Source: Posidonia oceanica
Lineage: Eukaryota; Streptophyta; Magnoliopsida; Alismatales; Posidoniaceae
NCBI GenBank assembly: GCA_037176725.1
Contig: JAZBRS010000020.1
Span: 87,366,001 to 87,430,000, forward strand
Length of the DNA stretch: 64,000 nucleotides
Direction of reading: 5' to 3'
A program made the translations under genes and the position numbers. Positions 44,312 through 56,635 of this stretch are shown in pieces; the first letter of the stretch is position 1, and every line of letters begins with the position of its first letter. The notes under the pieces were generated by a model. The model made no database searches. It saw nothing but the letters and a program-made list of their open reading frames with translations, and was not told the DNA's origin.

Positions 44312-47300
44312 TGTTGACACCCTATTTTGATAGGCTGAGTCAATTGGAATCTTCTGGTGACTTCTGGATCCAAATCCAGGTCCAAACCTACACATTCCTT
44401 TTCATCCTTCTTTCCAAAACAAGCCCAAACTTAACCTAGAATTACACCTCTTTCCCAAGCCCAAAAACTATCCAAAAACCAAAGGAAAACTCACCATTCC
44501 CAACTTAGCAAACCTACCAAAAACCCTCAAAATTTTCAAACCAAAACCACTCCCAAAAATCCTAGAAAACCTAGGTAAAACTACCCTTTTTCTACACCTC
44601 AAAACCCTTCCAAAACTTTCCCAAAACCAAACCCAAACCCTAGGTCCAACACAAGAGACCCTAGGCCACACACTCCTCAAATTTCACCTCTTTTTTAAAC
44701 CTCTAACCCCTTCATTTCACCAAATTATCCTTTTCTCTCTCCTAGATTATTCTTTTCTCTCTCCTCTCTCTCTCCTGATTATCCTCCTTCTTTTCACTCC
44801 CTTCTCTCCCTTCTCCTTGCCTGGCTATGGGCCTACCTTGTGCATCTATCTCTTCTGCATCTTATTTGTATTTTTATTTTATTTTTAACCTTTTCCTTGA
44901 TTTTCTAAAAATTATTTTCTTTCCACTCCTCTCTTTCTTCTTTATTCCTTCATTTCTCCCTTTTCTTCTTCCTTTTCCTTTTCTTTTCCTTTCTTCTACT
45001 AAATCTCTAAAAAATCCTTAAAAACCTTTAAAACTCTAAAACAAAAGGAAAACAAATTAAAATCCCAAAAGAAATAATTAAAAACATTAAACAAACAATT
45101 AAAAACAAAAGCCTAGCTAAATCTAACTAAAACTAAAAACTAAGAATGCAACTTAAAAAATGCAAAACAAACAAAAAGAAAATGCTGTAAAATCAAGGAA
45201 AAAACCAAAATGTAATCAAAACAAGCAAAAGTGAAAACCCTACTAAAAAACAATCAAAAAATAAATCTTAAAAAGAAAGGAAACAATTAAAAATGCTAAG
45301 GCAAGTAATTAAGAAAAAATTCTAAAAGAAACAATTTGAAAACTTAATTAAAAAGAAAAAACAAACAATCAGAAATTTAAAAACACTTAATTAAAAACCT
45401 AACTAAATATTAAAAGAATTCAACAAACAAAATCAAATTTAAAACAAAACTTAAGCAAAACCCTAAAAGATTAAAATCAAAAGCAAAAACTTATCCTAAT
45501 TAATCAAAAAACAATCTTTAAAAAACCCAAATCAAAATCCCAAATACTTAACAAGAAAAACATAATTAAAAAACAATTTTTTAAAAAAAAACTTAACAAA
45601 CATTTAAACAAAATAAAAAACAATTTAAAGAAAAGAAGACCCTAAAAACCCTAATCAAAACTAAAACTCTTTAATCCTAATTAACTAATTAAAAAACAAC
45701 CATTAAAAACCTAATCTAAAAATCCTAACTTAAAACAACCACCTTAAAAACATTTTCAAATCTTTTTATTTTTATTTCTATTTTATTTTTCTTTCTTTCC
45801 CTTCTTCTCTTCCCTTTCTCCCTCCCTATAGCTTAATTTTCCTCTTCTCCTGCTTTTCCAGTCATTAGATTAGGTTTTCCTCTCCTCCTTTGCCGAGTCA
45901 GCTCTGCCGTCATCTTGTCTTCTCTAGCGAGCTTCGGCCCTGTCCCATCGCTCCGGTCTGTAGGACCAGCCTCCGTTCATCGCTTGAGCTCCGCACAGAC
46001 CCCAGCAGCACTTCGGTGGCTTTAGAACGCCACGACGACACGCCAATCGCCGATTCGACCTTCCTCTGGTCCACAGTGCTCCGTCCAGCTCTCCGGTCTG
46101 CTCCAGGCAGCACCGAGCCTCGGTGATGCCTGCCAGAGCTCCGCCTGCCTCTGGTGAAGATCGCCCACCTGTCTGCGCCGCCTCAGCCTCCCTTCTCCGG
46201 CGTTCATGGCCACTGGTAGCATTTGCTACAGTGTCATGGCCGCTGCAAGTTTTACTGTGCTGTTATTTTTCCTTTGTGAGCAAAATTTGCCATAAATTGC
46301 ATTTTTGATTCCTGTTTTTAGCTTATTACTTTCCAGTCCTGCCATCATTTAAGATTCATTTAATTTTGAATTTAAGTCTTATTAAATTGCATGAAAAACT
46401 TAAAAAACTAATTAATTGCATGTTAGTCCTACTGTGTTTTCTTTTTAAGTTTATTTCAGTTCAGACCCTGTAGTTTCTTATTTTTGCACTTCAGTCCTTT
46501 AGTTAATAATCTCATTTAATATTCTAATTTCACCTTAGTAAATTGCATTTGTAAACCCTATCTTTTCCTCTATTTACATTTTAGTCCTCTGATCTGTTAA
46601 TCAATGCATTTATTTTTCATCTTTTCTTACTGCATTGCATTTTTCCCCTTCAGTTTCTGATTTTTGCATATAGGTCCTTCATATTCATGCACAGCATCTG
46701 TTTTTTGCATTTTTTGCTTATAAAATTGCATTTTAGATCCTGCATGTTTTAAAATTGCATAAAGGTCCTCTACATGTTTATAAAACTCATTTAAATGCAC
46801 ACTTTTGCTTATGAAATTGCATTTTAGACCCTGCATATTTGAAAATTGCACATAGGTTCTTTATTTGCATTCACAGACCATCTAAAATCACTTTTTTCTT
46901 ACAAAAATTGCATTTCAACCCCTGCATATTTCAAAATTGCATATAGGTCCTCCACGTGATTTCAAAACTTATTCCAATGCATATTTAATCTTATAAAATT
47001 ACATTTTAAACCCTGCATTTTGCAAAATTGCACTCAGACCCTCCAGTTTTCGAAAATCTTGCATATAAGCCCCTAATTTTTCAAAATTTTGCATTTAGGT
47101 CCCACTTCTTCAAAACTTGCACATAGGCTCCCAAGTTTTCTGAAAAGTCATTCTTAGGTCCTTTCTTGCATTCTTGCATGCATTCGCACTCATGCATCTT
47201 TTCATTTAGCATTTTTGCACACACTTAAGCATATTTAGCTCCCATTTACATGGGAGGACCGGTTTTGCACACCCCTAGAACCTCTTGTACACCTAGATCC

Positions 47301-48960
47301 ATTCTTCTCCCCTGTTCTGGCCCCTCTGCCTTGAAGCTGGGATATCTTTTGATCTGGCCGTCGGATCTTCTCAACCAAGCTACCTGGACGACCCCAGCGG
47401 AGCACTCTTCCACATGGACCAAGCATTTCTCAGATCAGGCTTCAGATTCCCAAGGTAAGTCCTTCTGAACCCCTGCACAGCATACATTTGCACACCATTT
47501 GCATTGCAAGTATTGTTTTTGCTTTCTTATTTCTCGAACATATAGATTAAGACTCCCTCTTCCTGTCTATCCACTCTATTCCCCTTTTCGCGTACTCTTG
47601 GCATCTTTGTGTTGCATTTCCCCTGGATTCACCACTAATTGTAACTTTCTTCCCCCATTTTCCACGATCCGATCGCATCGCGGCTTTTGGCAGTGTGAGA
47701 GACATATCGTGGGACACTTTGGTAGGAAACAATCACAGAATAGTGGTAATCCCTCCACTTTCTTCTCTTCCCCTTTGTAGGTCTTCACACCTACTTTGCG
47801 CGGTCCTTAAAAAACATTCGTTCTCATGCTTACGTTGTTTGCCTCCCCTTTGCTTCTTCTGCTCCTTTTCTTTGCATCTGCATGGCTTTACCGATGTTTT
47901 ATCTTGCTTTGCTTTTGGCACCGTTTTGCATGCCCGCTCTGTCTTTGGCACCGTTTTGCGTGCCCGCTTTGCTTTTTGGCACCGTTTTGCCTGCTCGCTT
48001 TCCTTTTGACACCGTTTTGCGTGCCGCTCAGTCTTTGGCACCATTTTGCGTGCCCGTTTTGCTTTTGGCACTGTTTTGCGTGCCTGCTTTGTCTTTGGCA
48101 CTGTTTCACGTGCTGCTCTTGTTCCTTGCATCATTTTGCGTGCTGGCTTCGCTTTCTCACACCAATTTGCCGTTTGCTTTGTCTTTTGCCACATTTTGCA
48201 TGTCGATCTTGTTTTTTGCACCGTTTCGCGTGTCGCTTCCGTTTCTCGCATTGTTTTGCGTGTTTTATGCTGTTTTCTCTTGCATGTCGCCTGCATTGCT
48301 TGGTTTTACCGCCGTTTTGCTTTTTCGCTTGCATTTGCATATAGGGCAGTGATGCTTACTGCCTGGAGTTCTCACGAGCCAGGTTTCGTCCGGTTCGAAA
48401 CACAGACAGCGTTGCTGAGCACTTAGACTGCATGTTTACTTCCTTGCATTGCATTCCACCACTTAGAGCACACCTTTGAGCATTCATTCAGGCATTCATT
48501 GGCATTTAGGCATTCAAACTTGCATTTCCCTACGTATGCGAGCATAAGCCTAGAAAGACCGATTCTCGGGCGTGTTGGGGGTGCCTAACACCTTCCCCGC
48601 ACGTAACAGGAGTCTTTGCCCAGTCTTTTGGCCCGCAATGACCATATTGCCCTTATCCTAGTCATGAGTCATATCATTTGCATTCATTTGCATTTGTTTT
48701 CCTTTGCATTGCATCCTTTGCTTGGTTTTGCGTGTTAATCCGCGCATTACCCTGGTTTTCCTTGTCTCCCGATAATAGACACGATGGCGACTCTGAATTG
48801 TCTTATCTTCTTCTTTTCTTATCTTTTCTCCTCTGTTTTAAGTGTTTTCGAGTTGAGCCCTCCTCCTCGGACATAGCCGCTTATAGTGAGCCTGATTCTG
48901 ATCGGTGCACGCGAGCTTCTGGTAGTGTGCATGAACGATCTGAACACCGGGATTACTACA
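44312..48960 (+). mobile_element. 3' LTR of element B, 4649 bp
   Basis: Starts TGTTGACACC and ends GGGATTACTACA, followed by the target duplication cctgc. It lacks 1187 bp present in the 5' LTR; the junction lies at about 45812 where 'ctttctccct' meets 'ccctatagc'. Otherwise about ten differences from the 5' LTR in the first 600 bp by eye. Confidence 0.95.
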
Positions 48961-49085
48961 CCTGCACTGTCTTTTCTTTTCGTTTTGTTTTGTTTTTGTG
49001 TTTTCATGCCATGTCAAAAAATCATAAAAAGCATAAAGATAGCAAAAACCTTAAAAACTTGCATTTTTTCCTACATGCATTCAGC

Positions 49086-49235
49086 ATCACTAGGCTGATA
49101 CCCCTAACTATTCGGCGATGGGTCTGTTAACCTATCATCACTGGGCTGGCAGCCCTAACTGCTCGGCGATAAGTCCGTCAACTTATCATCCAGGCTAATA
49201 TCCCTAACTATTCGGCGATAAGTCCGTCAACTTAT
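49086..49235 (+). repeat. Hairpin repeats in A 3' region, first group
   Basis: Three units of about 50 bp: 'ggctgatacccctaactattcggcGATGGGtctgttaaCCTATC' and two with GATAAGTCCGTCAACTTATC. Confidence 0.8.
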
Positions 49236-50644
49236 CACCTACACATATCAATCACTTTGCATGCATATCAACCATCTTGCACATACTCGTTATCATGCAT
49301 TGTCATGTATTGCATGTACATATCATTTCTTGCATCCTGTAAAGCATAAAGCCAAAAAAATCGAGAAAATGAAAATAGCAAAAATATTTTCTTCGCCTTT
49401 CTGCTAGTTTTCCCTTTTATGTTTTCCTAAACAAAAATCATAAAAATACAAAACCAATGCAAAACCCAAAAACATGTTTGTCCTTTCCCTTGCTAAAATA
49501 TACAAAACCCACAAACATTTGCATAATAAAAAACCCGACTTTGGACAAACAAGCAGCGCCTGGAGGATGTCAAGCAGTGACGATCTCAAGCAGGTCTCAC
49601 CCGAGTGGCGTCATCTCTTGCACGTGGCTACAGAGTGAGACTAGAGCAGAACAGAGTGACTCGTTGAGCTTAAACAACTCCCAAGGCAAGATCCACCTTA
49701 TCAAGAGAGTCCACCGATCATGGAGAGGACCAAAGCAGAGCAGAGCATAGCCAGAGGCTGTCAACACATTGCAGAAGCTGAGGGTGTACGCCGATCAGCC
49801 GAACTCTCAATGCCTCACTTGGGGCTGCTACCCCAAGAGGGCGAAGACATGCATATCCAAAGGAATAAAGGTCATGTGAGAAAAAGAAATGTGACAACAT
49901 GATATGCATGCTGAGCACAAAAGAAAAATGCAGAAAGAAGTTGAAGAAAGAAGGCGCTCATGAGAGGAGTGACTTCAGCCCCCTTAGCTTTTAGCTACAA
50001 GCGCCACACTGGCAACTACACGAGATACATTATCATGAGGACCTGGCCCCACCCTCCGAGCACAACAGCACACTCCAATCTCCTCTGCAGACATCTCTAC
50101 TCCCCTGGCAGGCTAGATGCAACTCCAGTCACTCGTGAGGGGAAAAGAAAGAACTATTCTGTGAGTGTCAAAAGCGGTAGCTGGTCCTCGAAGAATTGAG
50201 ACGGAGGCTAAGAAGCTGCATCCAACGCTTCTGCTACCCTGCAGGCAAAGGCTATACTCTGCAAAGTTGAGGCCTCATCTTGAGCCAAGAATGAGAAGGA
50301 GAGCCACCGACCACAACTCGTCATAGCGTTGCTCGACGATCGAGTCTCCTAAGTCAGGAATTGCAGAAGCACCCTCATGGCACAGCTGCTTTGGGTCCAA
50401 AGCCACCAAAACATGCATGCTGTAATATATCTTTATCTTCCCTATCCCCTGTTTTCGAAAATCGAAGCCAAGGACGAGCACTTTTGCTTGCCTCACTCAG
50501 AGGCTCCGTAGTTTTCAAATTTTGCCGCCCACCGCGTGGGTAGGTCTGTGATGACCGGCATGTACCTCGTTTGTCACCTCGTGATGCCACGAAGCATGCC
50601 CACACTGAGACCATTGCACACCTATCACGATGGTTTCCTGTTTC

Positions 50645-51560
50645 CTTTCTGCATCATTCTGCATCCGGGTTGGCAGCCGTAACTGCTCGGCGATGGGTCT
50701 ATCAACCTATCATTTCATCATGCTATCATTTCTGCATCCGGGCTGGTAGCCCTAACTGCTCGGCAATGGGTCCGTCAACCTATCATTTCATCATGCTATC
50801 ATTTTTGCATCCAGGCTGGCAGTCCTAATTGCTCGACGATGGGTCCGTTAACTTATCACTTTGCATTCCTCTACATCGGGCTGGTAGCCCTAACTACTTG
50901 ATTGAGGCCCGTTAAAATGTCATCCCGCATATCCACGTTGCATTTGAGCTAATATCCCCAACTATTTGGCGATAAGTCCGTTAACTTATCACCCTGCATT
51001 CGCATTATTCCATTGCATCCCCCACCGTCATTGCACTTTGCACGGTGAGCCCTTACATCCATTTCACTGCATCCGGGCTGGTAGCCCTAACTACTCGGCT
51101 GACAAACCCGTTAGTGTTGTCTCCGCCTTGCATTTTGATGCCATGGGTGCTTCAGTTGTCCCCTGGCATCGGGCATCTTTATTTAGCTACCCCATGGTAT
51201 CCCATTTCCATCTGCATTTGGACTGACATCCCTATTTGTTACGGGAGCATCCACGGACCTCTACCACACCTTCGGGTATGGTATTCCTGTTGCATTCGTG
51301 GTTACATGTTATCCCCCTTGTAATCACCCCTCTTGCCTGATAGACTCGCTAGCCTGTCACCATCCGTGGGTTGATAGCCCTAACTATCTAGTGATGAGTC
51401 GGTTAACTCCTCGCGGGCTGATAGCCCCAACTATCCGGTGATGAGTCCGTTAACTCCTCGCGGGTTGATAGCCCCAACTATCCGGTGATGAGTCTGTTAA
51501 CTCCTCGCGGGCTGATAGCCCTAACTATCCGGCGATAGGTCCGTTAACCTATCACCCATT
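50645..51560 (+). repeat. Hairpin repeats in A 3' region, second group
   Basis: About a dozen units, each pairing a 'gggctggtagccctaact' hairpin (GGGCT/AGCCC) with GATGGG or GATAAG or GATAGG, a loop TCCGTTAA or TCCGTCAA, and the matching CCTATC, CTTATC or CCTATC. 51420-51510 holds three near-identical 58-bp units with GATGAGTCCGTTAACTCCTC. A GATACCA-type stretch lies at 51130-51290. Confidence 0.8.
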
Positions 51561-51599
51561 TCATCTTAGTGTAATAGCATTTTGTTGCATGGCATTAGC

Positions 51600-51980
51600 A
51601 TTTCATCATCTCGCGGACATCGCAGGACCAGGATCGTTTTCCTGGTTTCGTGTGCCCCACGTTCCACTATTTGTACACTGCATTTCACAGCATCCGCATT
51701 GCATAACATCATATAGCTCTTTGTATGCCTTGTAAAGTCAGTCCTAGTATTGCATCTCATCATTACACGGACATTGCGTGCTTAGGATCTGGACCCCTGG
51801 TTCGCGTATTGCTTAAGGTAACATCCTCAGCACCCGTAAGACTTTTGCAGCTTGCCGGCTTTGGATGGCACCCGCAGTAGTGCGCAGCCTTGGGACCGTT
51901 TTCTCGGTTCTGCATGCCCGGTGTTCCACTGTTTATACCCTGTATCCCACTGCATAACATCTCATGCATTGCACCCTTAT
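51600..51980 (+). repeat. Repeat shared with C (opposite strand of 4795-5500)
   Basis: One partial and one longer copy of the unit with 'ggatggcacccgcagtagtgc' and 'tcgcgtattgcttaaggt'. Confirms that A and C share 3' organisation. Confidence 0.65.
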
Positions 51981-52679
51981 TGCGCTGCTGCTCCTCTGTG
52001 GTCCTTACACCAACTTCCGCAATCCGCTTTCCCAGGCATTTTGTACCCACCACTGCATGCACATCCCCTGCTTTACTTTTAGCATCTTTACTTTTAGCCA
52101 TACTCCATGCGCTTGCATTGCCATTCGTCTACAGCCGAGCTTTGCCAATGGCACCCCCGTCGCCTGGCCTACTTGCATTGGCCAGCGACAGCATTGCATT
52201 GCATTTCCACTTTTCTGCGTGCATGCACCATCCCACTTTCCCCTAGAGGAGCACAGCGCAGTAAGCATTAGCATAAGCATACCATTTGCATTAGCACAGC
52301 ATCGTAGTGTTCGCATTCATCTGCGTTTGCATTCACCTTCTTGCAATGTTTAGGGCATCCTTTGCATTGCATTGCCCCTTCTGCCTCTTCTGCTTGTATA
52401 CTGCCTTGACTGGAGGCAAGCATTTTCTCCTTCTCGCGGCCTCACGAGTTCCTGCTTGTTTCACTTGTCCCGAACAGACAAGGACCCCTTGGTCTCCTCT
52501 GGACTAGTGGCCAACCTGCCCGAGCGGCAAGCGCGGTAGTCCTTCCGTAGCCGTTTTTGTGTAAGTTTGGACAAGCAGCCAACTTGTCGCATTGCATCAT
52601 AGAACTTCCTACTTTCCCTCGCTCCAACATGCATCACACTGCACTGCCTTAGCATTCTCTGTTTGGTGGCTGTGTTTGC

Positions 52680-53005
52680 AGCACTGGCACGCACAGCATT
52701 AGCACTAGCACTTGTAGGCATGGCAAGCACTCAAGCACTAGCACTCACAAGCATGGCAAGCACTCAAGCATTAGCACTCACAAGCATAGCAAGCACCCAC
52801 AGCATCAGCATCAGCATTAGCACCAGCACTCACCATGCATCAGCAAAGCATTTCCCCATGCACGGCACCCGCACGCACACTAGTTCAGCATCAGCATTAG
52901 CATCGCACACCAGTTCTGCATTAGCATCTGCACTAACATAACATCTGCACTAACTTCTAAATTAGCATCCATTGCATTGCATTAGCATTCGCATCTGCAT
53001 CTGCA
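52680..53005 (+). repeat. 'agcactcaagcattagc' repeats
   Basis: Imperfect short-period repeat of AGCACTCACAAGCAT and GCATTAGCA words just before the polypurine-tract block. B (44050-44160) and E (62090-62165) have similar 'gcattagcat' sequence in the same place. Confidence 0.75.
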
Positions 53006-53011
53006 TTGTGG

Positions 53012-53155
53012 CATCGAGTCATGATTTCTGGTGCATCCGTTGGATAAGTGACTCACGGCATCAGCAATTTGTGCTCCTGCCGGCATCAGGTAGGGTGTCT
53101 TGTCTACCATGAGTAGCGGTCTCGCTACGCTTGACCTCGCTCAGGGAGGGGCATT
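53012..53155 (+). promoter_or_regulatory. Polypurine tract and conserved upstream block of A
   Basis: GGGAGGGG (53144-53151) plus CATT before the 3' LTR. Upstream block shared with B, C and E, including 'tggtgcatccgttggataag' and CCTCGCTCAGG. Confidence 0.8.
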
Positions 53156-56100
53156 TGTAGACACTCCATTCTGACAGCCTGGAAGTTGGTGATTTCTCTG
53201 GTAGGCTCGTTTGGACTCTGGGATGGCACTCTTTTTTAGACTAAACCCATTTCTACCCCAAAACCAAACCTAAAACCTTACCTAAACCCCAAAACCTCAA
53301 TCCAAGCCTTTTACACTTTTTTTAACCCTTTCTAAACCCAAGCCCAAGCCCATTTTAGCCTTTTGCCTCCTGGGTGTGTTGTACGCTGGAATAGGCAGTG
53401 TCCAATGTTGGACGTGCCCTGTGCTAGTGTCTAATGTTGGACGCCTTCTGCTCTAGCGTCCAACGACTCGGTTGCAGCAGCGGCTACTCCGCCACCTTCG
53501 GCTCACCTCCCGTCCACTCCACTGCCCCTCCGCACTTACTACCCATCCCCTCGTGCACTCCAGGCCATCCACTATCTTCCAAGGCCAAGTTACTCCACTT
53601 ACTAGCCATCTCGTCCTCCCCAGCCCATTTCCCGCTCTCTCTTCTTCTCACTGCCACCGCCATTGAATCCTTTGCCACCAGTGACTCCGGCACTGCCTTC
53701 TGACCAGCCCATGTCTCCTCCTGCCAATCCTCGTGCCTTCCCCTCACTCAGCCACCCTTCCACAGCTCTGTAAGACCTGCAATTCCTCTGCAAACCTCTG
53801 CCATCCACACTAGAACCCATGCACCCATACACAAAACCAGCTCCAAACAGCGACCTTTGAACGAACACACTGACCAGCATAGCGATTCCCTCCGTAATTC
53901 ACCACCTCCAGAGCGAAGACCAAACTTCCACCTTCACTCCCATACCTTCGCCGCCCTCTCCTGTGCCCCCAGTAAGCCAAGCAAGCTCGCCGGAGAAGCC
54001 CTGCTACCAACTTCTACAGCGCCGGTCGTGAGTGCAACACGCCGTTCCAGGCCGCGCACAGGTAGGTTCTCGCTTCCCTTAGCTAGTGCACGCACGTAGT
54101 AACATGCTAGGATAGTTAATACACATGCACGCTGCCTTGGTTGGCCTGAATTGGCTCGGCCTCTGGCAGTGAGGGGGGGACATGGGTGGCCTGATCTGGC
54201 CATCCATTTCCAGCTCCGAACACATCAGCATGTTCGTCTCGTCCCCCTCTTGCTTCCTGGATCCTTAGGTTCCAGCTTTGGATCCATTTGGCCACTGTTC
54301 TAGGCCGGGAGGATCTTCAGTGTGTTGGATGCCCATGCTGGTGCGTCCAACGTTGGACCCGGCCATAGCCGACGTCCAACACCCTGTCATTCCTTCTTTG
54401 CCTTTGCTCTTGCTTTAAAGTTTGCCATGCTTTGCTGTTGCTTGCTTTTTGTGAATCCCAACTGCATGCTTTCTTACATGTTTGCAGATGCTACGCCATG
54501 CATATTTCCTTGTTTGGATCATGTCTTGAATCATTTTTGCATGTTTTAGTTCAGTCTGCAATCTGCCTACGTTGGACGCCTCGGTGAGCCGCGTCCAACG
54601 TTGGACGTTGGTTCATCCAGCGTCCAACATGTCTGTTAGCTCTATTCTGCTGCCATGCTTGCATCTCGTTTCCTTTTGAGATTTTTGCTTGATCCATGCT
54701 TACTTAGTGATGCCTAGCCCCTATGGCAACCATGCTTAGGCTTTCCAATTCCTTCTCAAGTTGCATGCTATTTTCTATTGGTTTTTTATCCTTTACTCCT
54801 ATGCATGCTCTTTCCTATTTGCTTATCATGGATCATATGCTTGCTATGAATGTTTCCTCTTGCTTTGGCATGTCATCAGTAGCTTGCATACATGATAAGT
54901 GGGGTTTTAGAGCTGAGCTCCCCCTTTTGCAAGTGGGTTTGCATTCTACAGGTGTTGGATGCTGGGGGCTTCAACATCCTACGTTGGACGCTGCTATCAC
55001 CAGCGTCTAACGCCCCTGTTCATCTGTTTTGATTTTTTAAGCTTGCATGATGCTCTGATCCTTTTGTTTGCATGATTCCTATGTTTATATGCTTGCTTAG
55101 CTTTCATAGCAATTGTTCCTTAGCTTTCTTGGATCGTATGCTATTTTTTATGCAAGTTCTTGTGTGTTTGTGCCTCCCAGTGCGTTGTACGCTGCTGTTC
55201 CTGGCATCCTACATTGGACGTTGGTCCAGCTTGCGTCCAACGCTCTGGTTGAGCTTCATGCCTGGCACATGTTGCAGCTGTTGTTCTTTTGATTTTTTAT
55301 GTGATCCTTGCTTGCATGTCTACCTTATGCCTTGCCTAAATGCATGCTCCTATATTTTATTTGTCATCTGTATGCTTATTTGGTTTGCTGTCCTCTAGTC
55401 TGTGTTGGACGCCTGTCTCTCTGGCGTCTAACGTTGGATGCCATGCCCAAGGGCGCCTAACACCCTGCTTGTTTCAATCGCTGATTTTGGCTTGCATCTT
55501 GCTCTGGATCTGCTTCTTTTTTGTTGTCATGTTTGTCCTGCATGTCAAGCACCTATCCTACTGCATTTCTGCATCTGTATTGCATTCATGTAGCTAGAAT
55601 GCATCCTTTTTCAAAAGTTGCATGCTGTCTGCCTCCAGCAGGTGTTGGACGCCAGCAATGCTAGCGTCCAACGTTGGACGCCGGTGTTGCAAGCGTCCAA
55701 TGCTTGCAGTTGGCTGAATGTCATTTTAAAATGCCGATTTTGCTTTGCTCGTCGTTTTCCACGTTTTATTTCTCCTGATGCCTACTGCAACCCCCATGCA
55801 TGCTACCTGACCCCTGTTTTATTTTTCCGCACTTTTGCCTCATTTTCCGTGCCCTTGCATCGTTTTCCGTGCCTTTACATCGTTTTCCGCGCCCTTGCAT
55901 CATTTTCCGTGCCTTTGCATTGTTTTCCTCACTTTCGCTTTGTTTTTCGTGCTTTTGCACCGTTTCCTGCACCCACTTTGGTTTATCTCTTGCATGTCGC
56001 TTGCATTGCCTGGTTTTCCCCGCAGTTTTGTTTTATCGCCTGCATCTCCATTAGGGCTATGATGCTTACTACCTAGGAGTTCTCACGAACCAGGGTTCGC

Positions 56101-56635
56101 CCAGTTCAGAACACTAGCAGGGCCGCTGAGCATATAGATAGCACGTTTATTTCCCATGCATAGCAATCAGACATTCATTGCATTTAGGCATTAGGCAAGC
56201 ATCTTCCTGCATTAGCGAGCGAGATTGCCTAAGAAAGACCGACTCTCAAACGTATCGGGGGTGCCTAACACCTTCCCCGTGCGTAACCAGAGTCCTTGCC
56301 CTTTCTCTTGGCCCGCATCGACCCTTTCCTTCATCCTAGGCACGAGTCATAGCATAGCATAGCATCGCATTGTGTTGCATTGCATCCCTTTGCCTCCTAT
56401 TTGCATCTGGTTTCGCATGTCTTTTCATGCTTTACCCTCGATTTTCCCTGTCTCCCAATTTAATAGACTTGGTGGCGACTCCGATTTGTTTTATCGTTTC
56501 TTTTTCTTCTTTTTGCCAGCGTTTCTAAGTCAAGTTTCTTCCCTTGGATCCTGCCGCGTATAGTGAGCCTATTTTGTTCGGTGCACGTGAGCTTTGGCAA
56601 CGTGCATGGACGATCAGAATTTCAAGATTACTATA
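53156..56635 (+). mobile_element. 3' LTR of element A
   Basis: 3480 bp from TGTAGACA to TTACTATA; the last CA has become TA. By eye it differs from the 5' LTR at about two dozen places in the first 350 bp, many of them C/T or G/A. It carries the same hairpin modules (for example 54325-54380, 54572-54630, 54953-55010, 55404-55462, 55643-55701) and a 20-bp 'gttttccgtgcc' repeat (55815-55975). Confidence 0.92.

Larger units (their letters stand above)
22693..48960 (+). mobile_element. Element B: 26.3-kb Tat/Ogre-type retrotransposon
   Basis: Complete element with TG...CA LTRs (22693-28533 and 44312-48960), perfect 5-bp target duplication cctgc (22688-22692 and 48961-48965), tRNA-Arg-type PBS (28535-28552) and polypurine tract AAGGAGGGG (44299-44307). 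Domain order is gag, protease, RT, RNase H, second RNase H, integrase, as in the Tat clade, followed by one extra ORF. Many in-frame stops and several frameshifts make it inactive. It sits inside A, so it is the younger insertion. Confidence 0.95.
48966..53155 (+). other. 3' non-coding region of element A
   Basis: Resumes A after B. No RT, RNase H or integrase motif in any frame. Contents in order: T-rich sequence; hairpins (49086-49235); AT-rich sequence; the block 49540-50580 shared with C; hairpins (50645-51560); repeats shared with C (51600-51980); 'gcatt' repeats; the polypurine-tract block. Small ORFs here do not match between A and C. Confidence 0.8.
15633..56635 (+). mobile_element. 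Element A: gag-only LTR retrotransposon, split by B
   Basis: 5' LTR 15633-19052, PBS 19054-19071, gag 20176-22364, 3' region 48966-53155, polypurine tract 53144-53151, 3' LTR 53156-56635. The flanks gatac (15628-15632) and gatat (56636-56640) are a 5-bp target duplication with one change. Without B the element is about 14.7 kb. Neither internal part encodes RT, RNase H or integrase, so A is non-autonomous and resembles the published class of terminal-repeat retrotransposons that keep only GAG. Confidence 0.88.
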
